NCBI GenBank assembly: GCA_030247885.1
Contig: JAPDRO010000015.1
Coordinates: 558,001-622,000 of the forward strand
Direction of reading: 5' to 3'
DNA length: 64,000 nucleotides
DNA from: Taxawa tesnikishii (nom. ined.)
Lineage: Eukaryota; Ascomycota; Dothideomycetes; Dothideales
Shown piece by piece: positions 23,298 through 33,891 of the stretch. Position numbers and translations under genes: made by a program. The number at the start of each line of letters is the position of its first letter. The first letter of the stretch is position 1. The notes under the pieces are model-generated. The model was not told the origin of the DNA and searched no databases. It saw only the letters and a list, made by a program, of their open reading frames with translations.

Positions 23298-24809
23298 GGC
23301 GCAATGAGTAAATGGCTTGCGTGCCTGCTAAGGGCGCAAGTGGGTGGAGTGCTGGCGCGGGTGAAGTGCTGGCGCGCTGGTGTAGATAGAGACAGGTCTC
23401 GCGCTCGTACCCAAGATCTGTTGCCTTCTCAAGAACACTGCCACAAAACAAAGGTGTGAATTGGGTTGTTGCGCTCAAGAGCAGCAATAGAACGCGTCAG
23501 CATCCACCAAGTGACGCGACAGCCGAATAGCGTTGGGCTTGGCACTTGAAGGCCGACTTGGTCTTCGAACTTCATTCATTCACTTTCTCTCGCACCACAT
23601 CCGGTACAAGAATGAGTGGCCTCGCATCATACGTTACTTAACCGTGACCACAACCCCATTTGTAGGACAGCGATATAGCTGATATAAGAGTGGGTGACGT
23701 GAGAATGGTTGTGAGTAAGATGCCGAGTTGGCAGAATTGTTGGTGTGGTCTGCAAGTAGGTGAGGAGGTTGATGCATATATGCTCATTAGGACACGCTAA
23801 CGAGAGCGGTGTGGTGGACAGCGTGACAAGAAGTGTCTGCCATGGAAGTGATAACGCAGACTGTGCAGGGAAGCTGGAAAGGAAATTCGATGTAGTAGTG
23901 ATTGTGTGAGTTGGTCAACCCTAATGTAGGATTCGATCCTCACAAGCAGACAGTAAGTTCCTTCTCTTATCGACTAGTTACTCGGTGCAATGAGGCTCCA
24001 CCATGCGGTTCTCTGACCGTCATTCTTCTTCCATGAATGTGTCGCGTTCCAGATCTTCAGGTCTGTCGCTGGGCCTCTACTCACATATCGAATCGTTCAT
24101 CCGTCCGTGCTTCAGCCAGCGTTCGTGGCGCACATGAATGGCACAATGCAGCCCAATCTCACCTCGCTTCCCTCCTTGCGCAGTGAAACCGAGCGTTGTT
24201 CGCAGTTCACTCCTTCTTTCATCTAGACGATCAGGGAGCGCAATAGCATTAGGCATCACGGCCTTTGCTCTAGGGAGGAGCAGATATTCCTCCATCTCTA
24301 TCGAACTGAGAGGTAACAGGTCAAGGTCTTACTTCAAGACGTCCATATAGTGCAGTGCTTGACCTCTAGCGCACTACGTCCATGTTATCGTGTCAGTCAG
24401 AGGATCCTGTGGGCAGGAGCGTGAAGAGGATTGTGCCAAGATTGTGCTAAGATCTGTGATGGCGAGTCTGGAAAAGAAAGTCTATTTTCCCGGGGTGTTC
24501 AAAGTTAATGGGATGACTCAAAGAACAGCTCATGGAAGGAAACGCCCAATGTTGGCTGTTTAAAGATTAACTTTAGGGGGTTGTATCTCGAAGAAATTTT
24601 GTCGAGCACGACTTGACTAGACTGCCAGACTACATATGTAGCTGGCCATCCCGGAGCACCCAGAACCATCCCTAGAGTTCCGGTTCATCCTTGTCATCCC
24701 ACCGTAACCCACACTCTGCATGTCCGACCCATCATTCCCTAACCACCATGCTTCCTGCACAACACCATGAAACCTTTCCGGGCGTCTGAAGCCGAGTAGC
24801 GTCGCGTCG
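23298..24809. other. no gene recognised
   Basis: About 1.5 kb with only short open frames on both strands. I see no domain, tRNA or terminal repeat that I can support. Confidence 0.5.
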
Positions 24810-25983
24810 TTAATACGTGAACTCGCCGGTCTCAGGACAGTAGAAAAGCGGAACTTCCGGCTGGTCGGGGTTTTCAACCTCGTAAAATTGAACCTGGCGG
24901 CCGTCTGGCATAGTAACATTCTTCCAGCACAGCGGTTGATGAAGGGGTAGCGGGTGTTGTGACTGGTGCGGCCTCGCCTCCTGTTGTTGCTGTTCCAGCT
25001 GCTGTTCCTGGGGAGGACCTTCATGAAAGTATTCATCGTTATCAGGGCGGTACCACCATTGCACGTCTGGTTCTGCGCCCTCAGGTGGAGGCACCTTGTA
25101 TGCTCGAAATGTTCCACCATCCGGTAAGTTGAAACTCATCCACTCCCTACGCCTCCGAGGTGGGGGTTGAGCAGGCTGTTGGATCTGGTTTGATTCTGGA
25201 GGTAGATGTTGTCGGGCCGATGCTCGTGTCGAAGGTGCTCGTACAGAGGGCGCTTGGGCGTGATCCTGTGTTGTTTGTGTAGCCCGACGTTGTCTAGGAG
25301 GCGCTTGTGCATGCTGCTGAGCTTGAGGTTGTTGCTGAGGTTGAGCGGGCAGGGCTTCGTGGAATTGGTCGCGGGTATCAGGACAGTAAAAAACGGAGGC
25401 GATCCTGCGTGGTTGGGGACTTCGTAAGCCCAATGCTGCCTACCGTCTGACCCATTGAATAATACCCAGTCGGGCTCTTGGTTCAGAGGCTGCGGGTCGT
25501 AGGGTTGGATTTGTAGTGGAGGCGGGCCTTGTTGAATAGGTCCTCGATTGTAGTGGAGTGCTTGTGGAGGCTGCTGTCGTCTGGGAAGTACTTGAGCATG
25601 TTCGTGGGGCTGAATTGATTGTGGAGGCCGATTTTCTGCAATTGGCTGTCGGTTCGGACTTGTAGGCCGTGCGGCAGGCGGTACAGGAGTTCTAGCAATC
25701 GAAGAAGGCCTTCGTGGTGGACCTGTCTGCCCCTCTGGACTTGCCTCTGTTGCTGTGGCTGCTGACTTGCACGCGTTTTGAGCTGCGGCATGTTGTTCCA
25801 GGACTGTAGTCGATGTGCCATCTTCTCAGGGCGCCGCGGCAGTTGTTCAGACCGGGTAGAGTGTGTTCTCGGCTGAGGCCGCGGGTGTGGTCCTTCATAG
25901 TTTGGGTACGGCCGTTGTGCGGGTTCATAGAGTGCTTGCCATCCAGAAAGTCTCTCAGATGCGTTTTCGCGATGATCGAACAT
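24810..25983 (-). CDS. Pro/Gln-rich protein with three W-DG-Y-YxP repeats (unfamiliar family)
   Basis: I recognise no named domain. From MFDHRENASERL at 25983 the protein is rich in Pro, Gln, Arg and Ala and probably disordered. It carries three copies of a unit of about 40-45 residues, near 25470-25365, 25150-25020 and 24935-24813. Each copy has Trp, then a DG pair with R or G, then Y-x-V-P/E, then a proline-rich turn, then FYCPDT, WWYRPDN or LFYCPET, and finally D/E-x-F/Y. Linkers are poly-Gln/Pro. The frame slips twice, at GG 25801-25802 and at the A-run 25388-25393. One more base at each gives LQSLEQHAAAQNA and PFFYCPDT, the latter matching the third repeat's PLFYCPET. The 5' end is uncertain because the frame stays open upstream. 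Confidence 0.6.
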
Positions 25984-26885
25984 TCTTTGTGGCGGTGGCG
26001 GTTTAGAGTAGCAGCACAGTACGCAGGATTTAATGGAGCTTTCAACAAGCCAACATCCAGCACAGAACGGTGAGCAGAGCAGTTGCATGAAGCATGGCAA
26101 ATCCAGCCATGTACCCGATATTTCATGGCCATCGCCGCAATCTGTGGCGCCCATTGTCTTGAACGTATGTGAATGACAGGAAAGACCTCTGTTCAAGCCT
26201 TTGGAAAGTGCGAAGGCTCGGATTTTGAGCAAGTCGCATGCAGGAAGGCAGTGAACCGCGAGAATGGCTCTCGCTGTTGCGTTGTTGGCACAACCAGGGT
26301 GGCATACGGCATCATTTGCCAGCTGGTGCTTCGCCTGCTGACCTTCATGTGATAACCGCCGCCGTGGCTGGGGGAGAGGGGGAGCAGCGACGGGTCCCGT
26401 GTGTAAGGACCGCTTCAAGCTACCTTGCAGAGACTGCAGGAAATGTGCATCCAAACTCTGTTTCTGGAAAGAGCAGGGCGTCAAGGAAGAAATGGTATAC
26501 CTTGTCCGTGGACGGGAAAAGTGAGCAGGAAGCAAGTTGTGCTTGAAGACTCCCGATCCGACTCGGATTTGGTGCCCTCCTCATCGTCGCTGCCGTCAAC
26601 TACCGTAGAGCGTGATGTCGCCGTAGTCGTAGACTGTATGAGTAAGCGTGTTTGTTGACACTTAGTGGCTGTTTTTGGTGGCTTCTGTGGTGCTCTTCAT
26701 ATCCAGATGGGTCAATCGCGTAGATTGGCCGGATTTCTCATCTCAGACCGTTTTAGAGGGCCGGTTTGCAAGGGTATTACTGGTGGCGTCGTACTGCTGT
26801 TGATTTGACATAGGCCACCGATACACTGAGACTTGTTCACTTGACACTTCAAACGTCAAAAAGCCTTCTTTGCGACTCTCCACGA
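25984..26885. other. no gene recognised; open frame continues upstream of the repeat protein
   Basis: The minus-strand frame of the repeat protein is open to about 26535 and encodes a Cys-rich stretch. Without transcript data I cannot tell a longer N-terminus from a 5' UTR. The remainder up to 26885 is the 3' flank of RNH201. Confidence 0.4.
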
Positions 26886-27964
26886 TTAGAAGACCTCTTC
26901 AGTCACCCGACGGCCAAACCAGGTCGAAAGCTCGTCCTCACCAGCATCCGCTTCCTCAGCAGCGTAAACGAAGAAACTGGATAGCTTCGTGTTGTCGTCA
27001 TCCTCATCGACGGGCCATGTGACATTGGCGCCAGGCTTTTTCTCGAGAAGCTCTTTGGAGGTGCTCCAGCTGAAGCGGCATTCGTTGCCCCAACCAAAGA
27101 GAGGATCCATGTTCTTCTTCAACCAAGTAGAACAGCGAGCGTCGCTGGGATAACCGGAACCCCAGCCCTCGACAGGGTTGCTTGGGATATCTTCGTTGTT
27201 TCTAGCCTGTTCCGCGAAGACTTCATAACAAACATCCAGCGCGGCGTCTCTCGTCACCTTCGCGCAGACACTGGCAGCGGAGACACAGGGGTACAAAGAG
27301 TCGGCCTTCTTAGCGACGGTGATCTGAGCTGTAGGAAATATCTTCTCGAGTTTCTTCTGGTATGTGGCAGGCTGACCAATCGTGTCGATGTATATCTCTT
27401 TGACGTTCACGCCCTTTGCGAAGACAGCTTTGATCAACTCAATGGTGGCATCCATGGCTTGAGCGTTTAGGTTGTATACCATTGGACTGAGCTGAGCAGC
27501 AGAGATGTCCCGGGCAGACATGACACGGGTAGCCCAGCCGCAGTTCTGGAATAAGTCCGTGCCGGGTGTGCAGACTTTCTGCATCAACGATGAACGGACT
27601 GTTGGTGTCAAAACCTTGGAGTCGTCGAAATGGTGGGTATCTGCCAGAAGCGAGCGATGCATGGAGAGCGGAAGATAGTAGAGCGCATACACCATGGGCC
27701 CTATCAGACGTTAGCGGGTCGATTCCGTGACTCAGAAAAGACTGTAGTACCCAAGACTGGACCTCTACCGGCTTCGTCGACTCCCAGAACACATTCGGTT
27801 CCCATGTCTGCTTGGAGGACCTCTGGGATTGGAGAGAAATGCGAATAAGATGTTCCGTTTACGACTTTGGTCCTGTCAATAGACGGAGCCATGAAGACGT
27901 CCTCCGGCGGTGTTTCCTGGGCCAGATCCTGGGAATCGAGCTGTTCTTCCATTGGTTCGTCCAT
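26886..27964 (-). CDS. RNH201: ribonuclease H2 catalytic subunit (RNase HII type)
   Basis: Cleaves RNA in RNA-DNA hybrids and single ribonucleotides in DNA, in the nucleus. The start MDEPMEEQLD is followed by a short disordered region, then CVLGVDEAGRGPVLG, which holds the first metal-binding Asp and Glu. After one intron (donor GTACTA, acceptor GATAG) comes PMVYALYYLP. Further signatures are FDDSKVLTP, QLSPMVYNLNAQAMDATIELI, IYIDTIGQP with a metal-binding Asp, SLYPCVSAASVCAKVTRD, and GSGYPSD for the nucleic-acid contact. The C-terminal tail is acidic (VDEDDDN). It is divergent to MIF2 across 318 bp. Confidence 0.96.
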
Positions 27965-28282
27965 CTTTGAGGGACTGGTCGCTTGGATTGTGCGGTGTGG
28001 GAGACCAGATGTGGGTTGAAGTTGAGGCTGGTGGAGAGCAAGAGAGAGTCGATGTCAAGCTACGCGTCCAATGAACGGAGGACGCGTTTCTGTTGATCAC
28101 GCCAAGACAACGCGGTTAGCGCCGCACCTTATCTCTGGTCGGCGGCAAATGCCGTGCAATCACTTCCGGACTGTAAACAAACCACTCCCCGCAACATCAA
28201 CACGGGCATCATCCATCATCGCCGCAAAAACAACGACCGTCGGACATTCTTCACGACCCCGCATCATTCTGTTACTGAGCGC
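27965..28282. promoter_or_regulatory. shared intergenic region RNH201/MIF2
   Basis: 318 bp separate the two start codons, so both promoters must lie here. I see no defined TATA box or known fungal operator that I could name with confidence. Confidence 0.5.
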
Positions 28283-31065
28283 ATGCCCGGGAAGATCGTA
28301 ATACCGAAGCAGAGCGATACACCGGCAATGGCAGTCCACGCCAATAGGCCCTTGACGCCTGGGCGCCGCAAGAATGCCCCCAAAGAGAATGATTACTTCG
28401 AGCCCGGCAAGTTTGGGAGGTGAGTGAGCATCGCGCGCATTGTGTCGAGGGGTAAGAGACGACTGCGACTGACGCTTGCGCAGAAAGACCGGTATTACGC
28501 TGAAGGACACTGGAGTGCGCGACGAATATGGCCTCGAGCCCGTGGACGGCATCTTCTCTTCGCCGGCGCTTCCATCAGCAAAGCGCAACTACAACACGAC
28601 CTTGTCTTCGGATCGTATGGCCACAGACAGTACGTTGACTCAATCAATGAGCTACGCGACAAGATTGTCGCCAATCGCGTGCCCATCTGAACGACATGCT
28701 AACTTTATGCGCTACACAGGCTCTGCGCCGGAACCAACAGAAGTCCTCAATTTGCGCAAGACACCGCATCTGCCACCTAAGAGCCCAGGACCGCGACGAT
28801 CCCATATTGGAGGCTCGCCCATGCGTCACGCTTCGCTACATCCAGGTTCAGAAGGATCTCCGATAAGAGAGGTTGGCGCGCCAAAATCGCCGAACCGTCT
28901 GTTGAACTTCTCCAGAACTGAAGTTGTCGCAAGCATCGAGAAGACACCAAGCCCGTTCAAGGGACGGACCGGAATGGGAGAGAAGCGGAAAGGACCGCGC
29001 AAGAGCATCTTTGAATTCAATCTGTCACCCGAGAAGAGGACGAATAATGTGAGACCCGAGCAGCAAGAGCAAAGGCCAGATACGGTCAATCAAACAGTTG
29101 CGGACGACGTTGACGACAGGACTGCTCAGGATGCGGAAGACTCGCTTCCTGGAGCAACAAATGAAGATCTTACCGCGCCAGATATGGACAATTCTGTGGG
29201 AGTTATACAGGCGCCAGATGTGGATGAAAGCACGGTTTCATCCCACCAGCAGAATGCAAGTACACACCGCGGACGAGGAAGGCCACGGAAGAGCGACATT
29301 TCGGTCGCTTCCAACAGCGGGACTCCGGTAACAGCCTCGAGGAAACGCAAGAGCATGGAAGGGGCCAACGACAGTATGATCAGCAATCCCGACGAGCAGG
29401 TTCAGAGCTCCCCAGCGCAATTGGCAATCAAGGCTTTGCGCCAGGCGCAGCAGGAGGATCCTCCGGCTACCGGAGACACCTTTGTACCGCAGATGGATGA
29501 CCAACCTGGAAACAGCACAAATGAGGATCGACACACCACCATCGACGCCGAACAAACCGAGACACGCGAAAGCACGATCAGCGCCGAACCACCCATCGAA
29601 GAGGAGCCGGAAGAGGAAGAGGCGCCGCCTCCAAAGAAACGCTCGAAAAGGGGTGCTAGACTGAGTTCAAAGAGGAAACAGGCAGCACCATCGCAGCGTG
29701 CTCGCGAGAAATCACATCAGCCTTCCGCTTACCGGCCGTCTGAATCCGCTGATCCGGACGGTAACGGACGACGGGGTCCGAAGTCGCTCGTCTCGCTCCG
29801 CGCAGGAACACCGTTGGAAGATAGTGGAAGAAACGTGACGCGTTCTGGGCGTGTGTCTGTCAAGCCACTGAAGTACTGGTGCAATGAAACGTTCATCTGG
29901 AGGAACGGTGAGGTTGATGGAATTGTACGAGCAGAAGAAGTCGAGGAGCCTAAGAAGAAGCCGATGAGGAAGGGCGGAAGAAGAAGAGGTGGCAGTCGTT
30001 TGGGTAGTGTGCCGGAGGAGGAAGAAGAAGATGATGAGGATCTGCTGCCCGAAAAGTGGGAAGAGGAACTGGGAGTCATCAATGGTAGGGTGAGGAGCTG
30101 GGATGCGGAATTGGGCGCCGGCAGTGTCGAGGAGGAGGTCGACGAGGGTGAGTTTCTCTCCAATCTATCCGGAACTACCACGCGAGCCGACCGAGAACTG
30201 ACAGGGAAAAAACGCAGACGTCGCCTTCGCGTCCTCGAGCATCGCCGTCCGCGACGTGCAAGGCTCAGCCTTCAAGTACGCCAAAGTCATGACTCTCCCC
30301 TTCTTCGGCAGCGGCATGGTCGAGATCCCACCGGGCGGCTACAAACGCACAAAGAATTCGCGCAAGATGCAGATGGTCTTCTTCGTGCACGAGGGCAAAG
30401 TCACTGTCGAGGTGGCTGGCCTTACATTTGGCTTGACAAAAGGCGGTGTTTGGCAGGTCCCCAGGGGTACGTTATCTTCCGTTTTCTCCCCTTTCCGTTC
30501 CCCCATCTTTGCCTCACCCTCACTGCGCTCCCATCTGCGAGCGCGTGGAAATGAGAATCTTCCCACGCAAGAGCAGAGAAAGAGCGGTGAACCTGGCGGT
30601 GAAGGCTTCAACGACCCAGACAACGCCAAGGGGCGCTCGCGATCCGCGTGTTACAGGACTCGGGCCTCGTAGCACGAACGTCGGTACGACGGCGGTCGGA
30701 TTACGCTCGTCGCACCGGTTTTCGTGGGTGTCACGGCGTGGGCTGGGGGGCACATGGAGCCCTGCGCCGCGGAACGTCACACGACAGCACACGCCGTGGG
30801 ACGGGATCCCTACTCGCGTGGACGGGTGCATCCTCGACGATGTGGAACGTCGATACGAACCGATATGCTTGTTGTTTCCGGTTGCAGTTGGACACGAAAT
30901 CACGTGGCTTTTACTATCTGTTGTGGACGTCTGTGTTGACTAGGTTGTGGTACAGGGAACAACTACTCCATTACGAATGAGAGCGAACAGCATACCGCCA
31001 AGATCTTCTTCGCGCAAGGCTGCGAGACGGATCCGGCCGCTGATGAAGAGGCGCCTGCGGCCTGA
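28283..31065 (+). CDS. MIF2: inner kinetochore protein CENP-C/Mif2
   Basis: Binds centromeric nucleosomes and links them to the outer kinetochore. Exons are 28283-28419, 28484-28629, 28720-30147, 30218-30466 and 30956-31065; all phases fit. The N-terminal part has NDYFEPGKFGRKTGI and DEYGLEP, the Mis12-contact region. Mid-chain are AT-hook-like GRGRPRK and acidic/basic blocks. The CENP-C motif is RSGRVSVKPLKYWCNE, with the Arg and Trp that contact the nucleosome. The C-terminal cupin begins near FKYAKVMTLPFFGSGMVEIP and ends GNNYSITNESEHTAKIFFAQ, the dimerisation fold. The cupin is split by a 489-nt intron, long for this genome. The start is chosen because MPGKIVIPKQS sits right after an in-frame break and begins the conserved N-terminus. 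Confidence 0.95.
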
Positions 31066-31521
31066 GGTGGAGTAGACCAGATGCGAAACCAACGTCGTTG
31101 GTGACGATGATGGAACTGCACTGTTCGGCTTACGCATGATTATGTACGCGGTGCTTGGATTGTGACCTCTTGATACCCTGATTGGCGTTTGGGGTATAAG
31201 TGACGGGATGTTGGTTTACGTTTTCGGTTAGTCTTTGTCTCTGAGTTTCTGCATGCCGGTATGGGGAACGGCGATATCAGAGTGTTTCGTATGCAACAAA
31301 CGATGCTTTCCATGCCTCTAGTCTCCGTTTTTCATGGACTGGCCGCTGCGTAGGGAAGATGCTGCAGACCATTGTCCGACGATCTGGTGCCTGGCTGAGT
31401 GACCGCAATCTACGCTCTTATCAAGCGCATTGCAGGCGCTGTGGCTGAACCCCCGTGTGTCTGCTTCTGCAGACTCATAATACCCACTCCTTTCGCTCGA
31501 CTGTCTCCAGCCCTCTTCCCT
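31066..31521. other. no gene recognised
   Basis: Convergent 3' regions of MIF2 and the tubulin cofactor gene. Confidence 0.5.
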
Positions 31522-32933
31522 TCAGAACTCCTCATCGCTTCCAAGATCATCCAGCGGCGGGAAGTCACCCACTTCGACCCTTTCCGGCCTGACAAAAGCA
31601 CCGCAGTTGTTCCCGCACTGGAAGTACCGCGTGCCCTTCACGGAGCCGTCGTTCTTACCTGTTGGCTCGTCCAGTTCGATACCAATCCAGGAACCCAGTC
31701 CTGGAATCTCGGGCACGGCACCGATGAAGCGAACTGTTCCGAGGCGAGAGTCGGAGGACGGGAGAAGGCGGCAGCGGAGGTTGGGTGCGATGCCTGCGAC
31801 GGGGGTTAGTGGTTGAGGGTGAGCGGGGAGATGGAGAGGAAGGGGTAGTGGGAAGAAGGTTGTTGTGTGATATGAGGTGAACATCTCAGGGAGTGGCAGT
31901 ACTGGTAGTTGCAACTGAGCCGAATAACTAGTAGGAGACGCCGTTACCTCTTTCCTCAATCTCGCGCTCGATGGCGCGGATTTTCTGTTCCTCGATACTG
32001 CCCGCGTCAGGGTCGAAGCGGCCCAGGTGATGCGCCTTCTTCCACGCTAACACACTGTCGGTCTTCTTCTCATACTCCTCTTGCGGCATTTCATACTTCT
32101 GGACGGCCGAGACATCGGTGTAGTTTGCACGCAGCCCGGGTGGGCGCGTGTCTGTCACCTTTGGGGAGCATGTTAGTCGTGTGCGTGAGTTGTGTTTTGG
32201 ATGAGGTGGACGGATGTGGTCAATGCGCGAGTGCGAAAGTAAGTATAAGGGCAGGAAGTGGTAGGACGTGTTCAAACAAGCAAGCATGTGCGAGAGGCAT
32301 TACGCAAGAGTTCGGGCGTGTAAGGGAGTTTGTGACGGAAACGTTGAGAAGGATGATTTGGCATTAGTAGGACGATTGAGTTGAGGAAGTGACCCCGGGG
32401 CGGGGGGGGGGCATATTGGAGAGAGATGGTGGTGCTCTCTAGGAAGAAGGCTTCAGCTCCAGACTCGGCATTTTTATGGCATTCGAGTCAAGCCAACATG
32501 AACCACGTCGATGCTTCGTGTGATGGGGTAAGGTGGATAATGCAGGAAACAATGACCGAACCAGGAAAGTGGGAAAATGTCGTCGTCGTTAGGGGTTCTT
32601 AGAACGTGCAGATGATGCAGTTCGCTCACCCCTTGTCGGTTTCTGGATCTGTCGGAAAGTCTTTACGACCCTGGCAGGGATACTCACCTGCAGCTCAGCA
32701 TATCTTTGCAGAGGGAAATTTGTCAGTTGAGTGTGCTCCTCATCGGGCACAGCGAGACTCTTGGCAGGCTGTGAGCCAACCTTCAGAGATATGCTTTGAG
32801 ACGAGGCCGGTATGCCGGTGATGGGCTCGAGGCGCTCCTTCAGATGAGCCACGGTCCATGACGGAGAGATGCGGCGTTCCGACCGCGAGTTCTCCGAGGT
32901 GACAAGGAGCGGGATGTCGGCTGCGGTTTGCAT
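31522..32933 (-). CDS. ALF1: tubulin-folding cofactor B
   Basis: Cytosolic chaperone that captures alpha-tubulin after CCT and, with cofactor E, helps form or split tubulin dimers. Exon 1 (32933-32688) encodes a ubiquitin-like fold (MQTAADIPLLVTSENSRSER, HLKERLEPITGIPASSQ). Exon 2 starts at 32158 with VTDTRPPGLRANYTDVS, YEMPQEEYEKKTDSVLAWK and LGRFDPD. After a second intron (donor GTAACG) the CAP-Gly domain follows: GTVRFIGAVPEIPG, GSWIGIELDEPTGKNDGSV, YFQCGNNCGAFVRPERV. It ends DDLGSDEEF, the acidic C-terminus typical of the family. Intron 1 is 529 nt, far longer than most in the window. Confidence 0.94.
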
Positions 32934-33179
32934 GATGGAACGATGGGTGGTGGTGGTTGTTTCTGTGGAGGAAAAGGAGGATGAACTACCTCGGATAACT
33001 CTCCCGCGGTTGAGGCGTAGAATGTTCGCCGCGCGGTCGATCCGGCACTGACTAGCGTCTGTTTTCGGTCAGAGCGTTGCAGATTGCTGAGCGTAATTTG
33101 CTTTGCTTCTGTCCTGCAGTCTTGGTGTGACCGGAGCTCACGTGCCTCTGTTTCAGGCGGCGGCGTTTGTTTGAAGGGC

Positions 33180-33272
33180 GGGTGCGGATGCGGATGCAGA
33201 AGCAGAAGCAGACGCAGACGCAGACGCAGATGCAAATGCAAATGCGAATGCAAATGCAAATGCAAGTGCAGA
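33180..33272. repeat. hexanucleotide repeat (GCAGAN / GCAAAT type)
   Basis: Imperfect 6-bp units run in series. Examples are GCGGAT, GCAGAA, GCAGAC (several copies), GCAGAT and GCAAAT or GCGAAT. The drift in unit sequence along the array shows local expansions. It sits about 250-340 bp upstream of the cofactor B start codon. Confidence 0.9.
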
Positions 33273-33763
33273 ACAAAGCCTTGTCTCTACTGCTTACTAC
33301 TTCCTACTTCTCACTTCTCGCCCGCTACTCCGCAAGCGGGATAGGCCAGAGTGGCTGTGGTGTTCACGTTGGATGGCGTCTACAGGTTGGCGACGGTGCA
33401 GAGTTTATGCCCTCTCGTTCCGACTTGCATGCTGGAAAGCTGCTGCTGTCATCGGCATCGCCCAGAATGCCCATCCCGCGCCGCATACCCATGGTAGCCC
33501 GTCAAGCATCTCATCGCGCATCACGACCGTTCACAGCAAGCACAAGCGCGGTGGGGCCTCCTCCCCCTCCTTTTCTGTCGTTTAGGTAGATCTGTTAGCG
33601 GGCGGCTTAAAAACGGTCCATTGAGCAATCGCACTACTACTTGGCATCTCTGCATCTCTGCACCACTGCCTGGGCGTTAGGCTACGTTCTGGCCCGTCTG
33701 CGGATCAAACGCGGCTGCAGCTCATCCCAGCCGTGGTGGGTGCAGTGTGCACCACGAAACTTC

Positions 33764-33766
33764 TGC

Positions 33767-33800
<34 letters not shown>

Positions 33801-33846
33801 AAGCGAGAGAGAGTGAGTGAGTGAGTAAGTGAGTGTGTGTGTGTAT

Positions 33847-33889
<43 letters not shown>
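33764..33889. repeat. compound microsatellite (GT)n-(GA)n-(GAGT)n-(GT)n
   Basis: A run of GT, then GA, then GAGT/GAGA units and again GT, about 125 bp in all. It is a plain simple-sequence repeat in noncoding DNA. Confidence 0.95.

Positions 33890-33891
<2 letters not shown>

Noticed and set aside
33764-33889. Telomere or centromere repeat
   Set aside because: It is a dinucleotide/tetranucleotide microsatellite; no TTAGGG-type repeat occurs here.
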